From: a virus
Direction: 5' to 3' (one strand)
Virus record (IMG/VR): IMGVR_UViG_3300042321_001853
Location: 1-32,093 of that record
Length of the DNA stretch: 32,093 nucleotides
Under the pieces are notes generated by a model, which saw nothing but the letters and a program-made list of their open reading frames with translations, made no database searches and was not told the origin of the DNA. How positions within the stretch are numbered: the first letter of the stretch is position 1; each line of letters begins with the position of its first letter. Positions 27,919 to 32,093 of this stretch are shown here, piece after piece. The translations under genes and the position numbers were made by a program.

Positions 27919-28350
27919 TCATGGACACAATGGCAGGCCGGCGGCCGACCCCACCCCGTCCGCGAGCCGCTCTTCCAGCACGCGACGGAACCGCTCCGGT
28001 CGCTCGCGTGCGGCCCGATCGCGCAGCGTGCCCTGCTCCGCCTCGATCTCGTGCCATGTGGCCGACATGCGTCGATAGGTGACGTAGTCGCGTGCCTCGG
28101 GATACGCGTGGACGATCCACACGTCGAATGTCCCCGAGGAGTGAAGACGGACCGCGGCGTCGATCGCGTGCCAGCGAGCGGCTCTGGCGATCTCGCCGAT
28201 GTGGTCGGGGTAGTCGTGGTCCTCGATGTCTTCGGTCGTCATGGCATGGGCCAGGAGATCCATGTCGATGATCACGTCCCCGCGTCTCGCGTGCCGTCGG
28301 ACGAACGTCGTTTTCCCAGAGCAGATGTGACCGGTCACGATGTGAATCAC
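27919..28350 (-). CDS. P-loop kinase-like ATPase, 143 aa
   Basis: Starts at GTG 28350, overlapping the TGA of the HNH gene (GTGA). Walker A GHICSGKT (7-14) at the very N-terminus and DVIIDMDLLAHAM (about 25-37) are the layout of polynucleotide-kinase/zeta-toxin-like P-loop kinases; VWIVHAYPEARDYVTYRRM gives the later strand and Arg-rich lid. It may repair or modify nucleic acid ends during packaging, alongside HNH and terminase. The substrate is unknown. Confidence 0.75.
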   Translation of the reverse strand: MIHIVTGHICSGKTTFVRRHARRGDVIIDMDLLAHAMTTEDIEDHDYPDHIGEIARAARWHAIDAAVRLHSSGTFDVWIVHAYPEARDYVTYRRMSATWHEIEAEQGTLRDRAARERPERFRRVLEERLADGVGSAAGLPLCP

Positions 28351-28643
28351 AGTCGCCCCCGCCGCCGCTGCTCCTCGCGTGTCTTCTTCCCGTGGCACGC
28401 GTGGCACAGGACCTGGAGGTTCGCGTCGTCGTCGGTGCCGCCCTCCTCGAGGGGAACGATGTGGTCGACGTGGGCGGCCTTGGCATAGGCCACGCGTGAG
28501 CATGCACGACAGACGAACGCGTCGCGCGTCAGGATCCGCATGCGTCGCGCCCGCCAGTCGGCGGTCCGGTAGTGGGCGGTCTCCTTCGTGGCGGTGGTCC
28601 GCTTCATTCGGGGCGGCGACCATCGCTCGACGCGGGCAGGCAT
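28347..28643 (-). CDS. HNH endonuclease
   Basis: 98 residues from ATG 28643, which overlaps the stop of the fibre-linked gene. C45-x2-C48, H58-V-D60-H61-I-V-P (the HNH core), N75 and C80-x2-C83 with H84 form a full zinc-supported beta-beta-alpha HNH site (LVCHACHGKK-like end). In HK97-like phages an HNH protein beside the terminase is needed for DNA cutting at packaging, and the position here fits. Confidence 0.88.
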   Translation of the reverse strand: MPARVERWSPPRMKRTTATKETAHYRTADWRARRMRILTRDAFVCRACSRVAYAKAAHVDHIVPLEEGGTDDDANLQVLCHACHGKKTREEQRRRGRL

Positions 28644-29053
28644 CAGAGGGTCGATGCCTCGCGGAACGCCTGGTCGATCGCGTCGTCGTCCAGGCCGAGG
28701 GCCGCCCCGAGGGCCGAGAGCCACGGGCTCGACCGCTGGACCTCGAGACCATACTCCCACTCCACGCGGACGGACTCGCGGGTCACGTCGTCGGAGATCG
28801 AGCCGATCGCCGCGTCGACGGACGCGAGCGTCACGCCGTGCGAGACCAGCCAGAGGCGGGCCTGACGAGGGGAGATAGAAGGCGGAACGGGATCGGTCGA
28901 TGGGGCACGCTGCCAGCCCTGCGGCAGTTCATCATCCGGGACGGCCGTGCATCCCTCGGGCGGTGCCCATGCCTCGGGTACGTCGAGACGCACGAATGTG
29001 ACGACTCGCCCGTCGGCGTCGAGGATCGCGAGAGAGGTTGCGTTAGCGCCCAT
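28643..29053 (-). CDS. Tail-fibre-associated protein, 136 aa
   Basis: It follows the collagen-like fibre gene by one base. The N-terminus AILDADGRVVTFVRLDVPEA, PDDELPQGW, and the C-terminal helical part SPRQARLWLVSHGVTLASVD through VEWEYGLEVQRSSPW match a small phage protein often found directly after fibre genes (a chaperone or attachment piece). Known only by this pattern; exact role is unproven. Confidence 0.65.
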   Translation of the reverse strand: MGANATSLAILDADGRVVTFVRLDVPEAWAPPEGCTAVPDDELPQGWQRAPSTDPVPPSISPRQARLWLVSHGVTLASVDAAIGSISDDVTRESVRVEWEYGLEVQRSSPWLSALGAALGLDDDAIDQAFREASTL

Positions 29054-29054
29054 G

Positions 29055-30554
29055 TCAGTACCAGACGGTTATCCGAACAATCCCGTCCCCGCCGCTCCCG
29101 CCGGCCCCGCTGGAGAATCCGTTCAGCGATGCCCCGCCGCCGCCGCCGCCGCCGCCATAGGCGCCGCCGTTGCCGCCAGAGCCACCGGCGGTGAGCGTTG
29201 ACGCTGCGCCACCAGAGCCGCCGCCACCAGAGCCGCCCGCGGCGCCGGCAAGCCCCGCTTGCCCGCTGCCGCCGTGGGCGGCGCCGCCGGCAGGGCTGGC
29301 TATCGTGTTTCTCGTGATTTCTCTGTAGTACCCCGCGGCGCCAGAGCCGGGGACATTAGCGCTGGTAATACCGCCACCGCCGCCCCCGCCCTGCGCGCCT
29401 TGCGCGGAGTATCCGGGCACCGCCGCGGCGCCAGCCGCCCCACCAGCGCCGCCGCTTGCGCCGGTATAGGTAGAAGTCCATGCAGGCGAGCCGCCAGCCC
29501 CGCCGCTAGTGGTGCCGCCACCGCCGCCGGTCGTTCCGAAAGCGTACGCTAGGAAGTTTGCAGTCGAACTAATCTGAACGCTCGACGGCCCGCCAGAACT
29601 GCCGCTGTTGCCGTTCGCATCGTCAACTGACTGTGCTGCGCCACCAGCCCCGCCGGCTCCGACTATTACAGTGAGCCCACGAGACGACAGTTCTGCCGCC
29701 GGAAAAGTGTAGATCGTTCTGCCGCCGCCAGCGCCACCGCCGCCGCCGCCCCGAACAGTACCGGCTACGCCTCGCCGTCCGCTGCCGCCGCCGGAGCCGC
29801 CGCCAGTAACGTCGAGCGTTATAGCCTTTGCCGCAGCCGGAACCGTCCAGGTGTAAGCGCCGCCAGACCCGATCGCATCTGCCGGCTTACTTGATCGCGT
29901 GAACGTGTAGTTCTCGCACAGCGTCGCAGCGTCCGAGCCACCCGCACTGTGTGCCGAACCGTGAGCCCCGAGCCTCGCCGCGTCGAGCGTGCCGCTGGTG
30001 ATGTCGCTCGCGGCGTGGGTGTGTGCGGTCGGCGTCCGCGCGTCGGAGAGCCGCGCGTCGTTGCCGGCCGCCACGGTGCCGGCCGCGGTGCCGACGTTCA
30101 GCGTCGCCGCGCCGCCGAGCTGAAGCAGCGTCCGCGCCGTCGACGCGCTGGACGTGGTGAGCGTACCGCCGTCGTCGGTGGTGACGAATCTCCCGGAGTT
30201 CGTGTTATCGCCGATCAGGCCGTCGTTCGTGATGTTGCCGTGGGCGTGATCAGACGGAGCGAACGTCGCGGGCTTGTCGGTGATGCCGGCCCAGGTCGTC
30301 GTCCCTGCCGGCCCGGTAGGTCCCTGCGGCCCGGTCGCCCCGGCTGGCCCCTGCGGGCCTGCCGCACCCGTCGGGCCTGCCGGCCCGGTCGCCCCTGCTG
30401 GGCCCGTCGCCCCGGCTGGGCCTGTCGGCCCCTGCGGCCCGGCGGCCCCGGTGGGGCCCGCGGGCCCGACGCCGCCCGAGACGCTCGCGTTCACGGTCTG
30501 GCCGCTCGTCGATACCTGGACGTTCTGGTCGGTCACGGTAACGTCGATGCCCAT
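29055..30554 (-). CDS. Collagen-like and glycine-rich tail fibre
   Basis: 499 residues. After a short beta start (residues 1-28) come about 18 uninterrupted Gly-X-Y triplets (30-83, DNA 30305..30467), e.g. [14 protein letters not shown], which form a collagen trimer. Then a fibre-like [20 protein letters not shown] part typical of tail fibres. From about 245 to the end it is rich in GG and GGGG tracts (GGGGGGAGGG and [10 protein letters not shown]), like the polyglycine type II adhesin tips known from phage S16, ending [15 protein letters not shown]. Many of the tracts are GGN- or CCG-repeat DNA, prone to slippage. Probably the main receptor-binding fibre. Confidence 0.88.
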   Translation of the reverse strand: MGIDVTVTDQNVQVSTSGQTVNASVSGGVGPAGPTGAAGPQGPTGPAGATGPAGATGPAGPTGAAGPQGPAGATGPQGPTGPAGTTTWAGITDKPATFAPSDHAHGNITNDGLIGDNTNSGRFVTTDDGGTLTTSSASTARTLLQLGGAATLNVGTAAGTVAAGNDARLSDARTPTAHTHAASDITSGTLDAARLGAHGSAHSAGGSDAATLCENYTFTRSSKPADAIGSGGAYTWTVPAAAKAITLDVTGGGSGGGSGRRGVAGTVRGGGGGGAGGGRTIYTFPAAELSSRGLTVIVGAGGAGGAAQSVDDANGNSGSSGGPSSVQISSTANFLAYAFGTTGGGGGTTSGGAGGSPAWTSTYTGASGGAGGAAGAAAVPGYSAQGAQGGGGGGGITSANVPGSGAAGYYREITRNTIASPAGGAAHGGSGQAGLAGAAGGSGGGGSGGAASTLTAGGSGGNGGAYGGGGGGGGASLNGFSSGAGGSGGDGIVRITVWY

Positions 30555-30874
30555 CAGCGCGTGACCTCCCAGATCCCCTCGAGGGCGGTCCGGGCGTCAC
30601 CGGCCGGCGGCGTCCAGACGAGCCGCCAGAGGTACGTTCCGGCCGGCACGTTCGCCGCGTTCGCGGCCGAGATCCCCACGTTCACCTGCCCGGTCGCCAG
30701 GTTGACCGCCGTCACGGCCAGGGCGGAGACCTGGGCGTAGGTCACCGCCGACACGATCTCGGCCGAGAACGTGTAGCCGGTCAGGGCGATCGAGAAGTCC
30801 AGGAGCTGCGACACGGCCTCGCCGCGTTTGACGACGACGTTCAGCGTGCCGGGCGTGGCGGATACGGTAGCCAT
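30554..30874 (-). CDS. BppU-like fibre/baseplate N-terminal domain protein, 106 aa
   Basis: A single small beta-sandwich: [53 protein letters not shown] and [12 protein letters not shown] follow the BppU/Ig-like family of baseplate and fibre proteins. Its stop overlaps the fibre ATG (TGATGG), so the two are made together and probably assemble on the same structure. Confidence 0.65.
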   Translation of the reverse strand: MATVSATPGTLNVVVKRGEAVSQLLDFSIALTGYTFSAEIVSAVTYAQVSALAVTAVNLATGQVNVGISAANAANVPAGTYLWRLVWTPPAGDARTALEGIWEVTR

Positions 30875-30883
30875 GGCACAAGC

Positions 30884-31228
30884 CTACGAGTCCGACTGCG
30901 GGACGAATCTCGGGTTCCAGCGACCGGCGGCCTCGTCCTCGCTCCATCGCTCGGCCCGCAGCTCGGCGGCGCGTCGATAGATCTCCTCGAGCGGGATGTC
31001 GACGAACTCGGGCTGCGGCGGGTACTCGACGCCAGGCCGAGGGCCACGCTGGCCCGGGGGCAGATCGGCGAGCTCGGCATGGAGAGCACGGTAGACACGC
31101 TTCTCGGGGACGCCGGCCGCCTGGGCGGCCTCGGCCCGCGTGGCCCCGTTGGCGATCGCCCGCCGGACGATCCGCTCCTGGGCGACCGTCAACATCCGCT
31201 CGCGCGGCTTCGGCGGCTTCCGCTTCAC
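30884..31228 (-). CDS. Helix-turn-helix protein, 114 aa
   Basis: Residues 13-48 (LTVAQERIVRRAIANGATRA then AGVPEKRVYRAL) are a homeodomain-like helix-turn-helix; the C-terminal half (FVDIPLEEIYRRAAELRAER) is a conserved-looking segment with a final Arg/Asp end. It overlaps RusA by 4 bases (ATGA) and precedes the late fibre and packaging genes, so it could be a late-gene activator. That is inference from position. Confidence 0.7.
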   Translation of the reverse strand: MKRKPPKPRERMLTVAQERIVRRAIANGATRAEAAQAAGVPEKRVYRALHAELADLPPGQRGPRPGVEYPPQPEFVDIPLEEIYRRAAELRAERWSEDEAAGRWNPRFVPQSDS

Positions 31229-31680
31229 GGGGGCGGCCTCCGGATCGTGACGCGGAGCCGGCCGGTGGCCCCCGGGGACGCGTACCGCTTCGACGCTGAA
31301 GACGCGACGATCTGCGAGTCGTCACGCCAGACCCCGCCGCCGGTCGTGATCGAGTCCCAGATCGCTTTCTCCAGGTTGTCGAGGTCCCCGCAGCCCTGGC
31401 CCGGGAACGGTGCGGCCGTCTTCCGAAGGGAGCGGCCGTCGGAGGTCAGGTGCGACTGCGGGCGGGTGAAGATCGCCTCGACGCCGATCTCGTGCGGGCC
31501 GGCGGTCACGTCCCAGCCGGCCCGGCGGGCCGCAGCCATACACGAGAGCGCGATCGCGGCCTTGTAGGTCTTGAGCCCACGCCGGTCCGGCGTGTAGGCG
31601 CGGCCGTTCGCGAACCGGGCCCGCGGCTGCGGGATCGGGTCGCCCGGGATCTCGAACGTGATCGCCGTCGTCGCATCCAT
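31225..31680 (-). CDS. rusA: RusA-like Holliday junction resolvase
   Basis: 151 residues from ATG 31680. EIPGDPIPQPRARF at the start and GCGDLDNLEKAIWDSITTGG with VWRDDSQIV are the RusA signatures; D99, D101 and D120 align with the three metal-binding aspartates and K105 with the conserved Lys. It cuts four-way junctions made by the Sak4-like recombination system, resolving concatemers before packaging. Confidence 0.92.
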   Translation of the reverse strand: MDATTAITFEIPGDPIPQPRARFANGRAYTPDRRGLKTYKAAIALSCMAAARRAGWDVTAGPHEIGVEAIFTRPQSHLTSDGRSLRKTAAPFPGQGCGDLDNLEKAIWDSITTGGGVWRDDSQIVASSASKRYASPGATGRLRVTIRRPPP

Positions 31681-31754
31681 GCGACCGCCCACGGTAGCGG
31701 GGCCCGCGGGCGAATCCAGCGACTACCGGGCGGGTGTGCTATGCGGCAGACGGT

Positions 31755-31855
31755 AACGCCGGGCCTCGCGTCTCGCGGCCGGGCGGCGCGGAACCGGCGG
31801 GGCGTTATGCGGAACGCCCGCCGCTATCGGGTTCCGCATACTCACTGGTTAGCAA
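31755..31855 (-). mobile_element. attC-like recombination site 3 (tentative)
   Basis: TTGCTAAC at the methyltransferase stop (minus strand of 31855-31848) is complementary to GTTAGCAA at the other end of the gene (minus strand of 392-385), the R''/R' pairing expected of one cassette. Downstream lies a perfect 10-base hairpin, TATGCGGAAC (31806-31815) and GTTCCGCATA (31831-31840), and a TAACG (31754-31758) to CGTTA (31803-31807) pair extended by CCGG; GTTACCG could be the far core. The paired arms are less regular than in sites 1 and 2. It could instead be just a terminator between methyltransferase and RusA. The rest of the 168-base gap upstream of RusA shows no gene. Confidence 0.4.
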
Positions 31856-32093
31856 ACATCGACCGAAACACTTCCGATCCCCAATCGCCTGCACACCATT
31901 TCCACCGTTCGACTACCCGCGCACGGGTCGTACACCGTGCCGCGTCCCGGCCAATGATTCCGAATCAGTCGCTCAATGAGGCTTTCCGGCTTTTTCCAAG
32001 GATGCTCGTCGTTGCTGAAAAGCCGGTCAGTAAACAGGCCCGTCCGGTTGCTCCAGTGCAACGACCCGTGAAACTCCAGACCGTAGCAGGCGA
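31849..32093 (-). CDS. DNA methyltransferase, C-terminal part (continues in 1..437)
   Basis: Residues from about 104 to the stop at 31849 (31967..32093 repeats 1..127). It contains HPWKKPESLIERLIRNHWPG, the region corresponding to the motif X to I approach in beta-class enzymes (family form HPTQKPxxLxERLIRxxS), and DPCAGSRTV, a motif I close to DPFxGSGTT, followed by VCRRLGIGSVSVDV. The stop codon TAA lies in the R''-like TTGCTAAC of attC-like site 3, the usual cassette layout. Confidence 0.82.
   Translation of the reverse strand, partial: ACYGLEFHGSLHWSNRTGLFTDRLFSNDEHPWKKPESLIERLIRNHWPGRGTVYDPCAGSRTVEMVCRRLGIGSVSVDVC
31967..32093. repeat. Terminal direct repeat, right copy (assembly overlap)
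   Basis: Identical to 1..127. Together they show that the true molecule is a circle of 31,966 bp; annotation of the ends should be joined. Confidence 0.9.

Noticed and set aside
29055-29560. CRISPR or tandem-repeat array suggested by repeated GCC-rich blocks
   Set aside because: The blocks are irregular in length and in frame; they encode the glycine-rich tip of the fibre.

Overview
The window is a complete circular phage genome that was cut open by the assembler. Its first 127 bases recur exactly at its end (31967..32093), so the unique circle is 31,966 bp, and one gene (a DNA methyltransferase) runs across the cut. The genome encodes a temperate, HK97-type, long-tailed (siphovirus-like) phage: portal, prohead protease, HK97 capsid protein, terminase pair, gp6/gp10-like connectors, tail tube, G/GT frameshift chaperones, tape measure, an integrase and a tRNA/tmRNA-like attachment site. 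The DNA is very GC-rich. The integrase type, the attC-like sites and the secreted proteases make a Planctomycetota host my best guess, but that is inference, not shown by the sequence.

Layout: every gene except the integrase lies on the minus strand and reads right to left. Most neighbours overlap by ATGA or GTGA, so the circle behaves like a few long, translationally coupled operons. A control region (5641..6425) holds a helix-turn-helix regulator with an AT-hook-like tail, repeated operators, two candidate promoters, a 23-codon micro-ORF and attP. From there the early operon (5640 down to 748) carries small proteins, a Sak4-like RecA-fold ATPase, an SSB-like protein ending in DDDIPF, and replication-initiation-like proteins. 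It is followed by an accessory patch (about 750 down to 1, and 32093 down to 31750) in which a small membrane protein and a methyltransferase sit between attC-like imperfect palindromes. RusA resolvase and a helix-turn-helix protein follow (31680..30884), then a collagen/glycine-rich fibre module (30874..28643), then HNH, P-loop kinase, TerS, TerL, portal and prohead protease (28643..23138).

Between prohead protease and major capsid protein, which are usually close together in HK97-like phages, lies a cargo block of about 4.5 kb (23125..18677). It encodes a decoration-like protein, a zinc ribbon, several small membrane or exported proteins, a papain-like protease and a secreted trypsin-like protease. 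I see no ordinary endolysin anywhere, so this block is a candidate lysis or envelope-attack module. The head-tail and tail genes follow (17278..11056), then a second adhesin with beta-helix-like repeats (11054..9987), a metallophosphoesterase, a HExxH protein and a MazZ-like dATP/dGTP diphosphohydrolase that ends back-to-back with the integrase.

Most interesting points: (1) attC-like integron cassettes carried by a phage; (2) a HAD-hydrolase domain fused to the prohead protease; (3) a protease-based candidate lysis block; (4) a clear -1 frameshift site (A AAA AAA) for the tail chaperone; (5) a MazZ-like enzyme without PurZ; (6) a hydrophobic 23-residue micropeptide inside the operator region.
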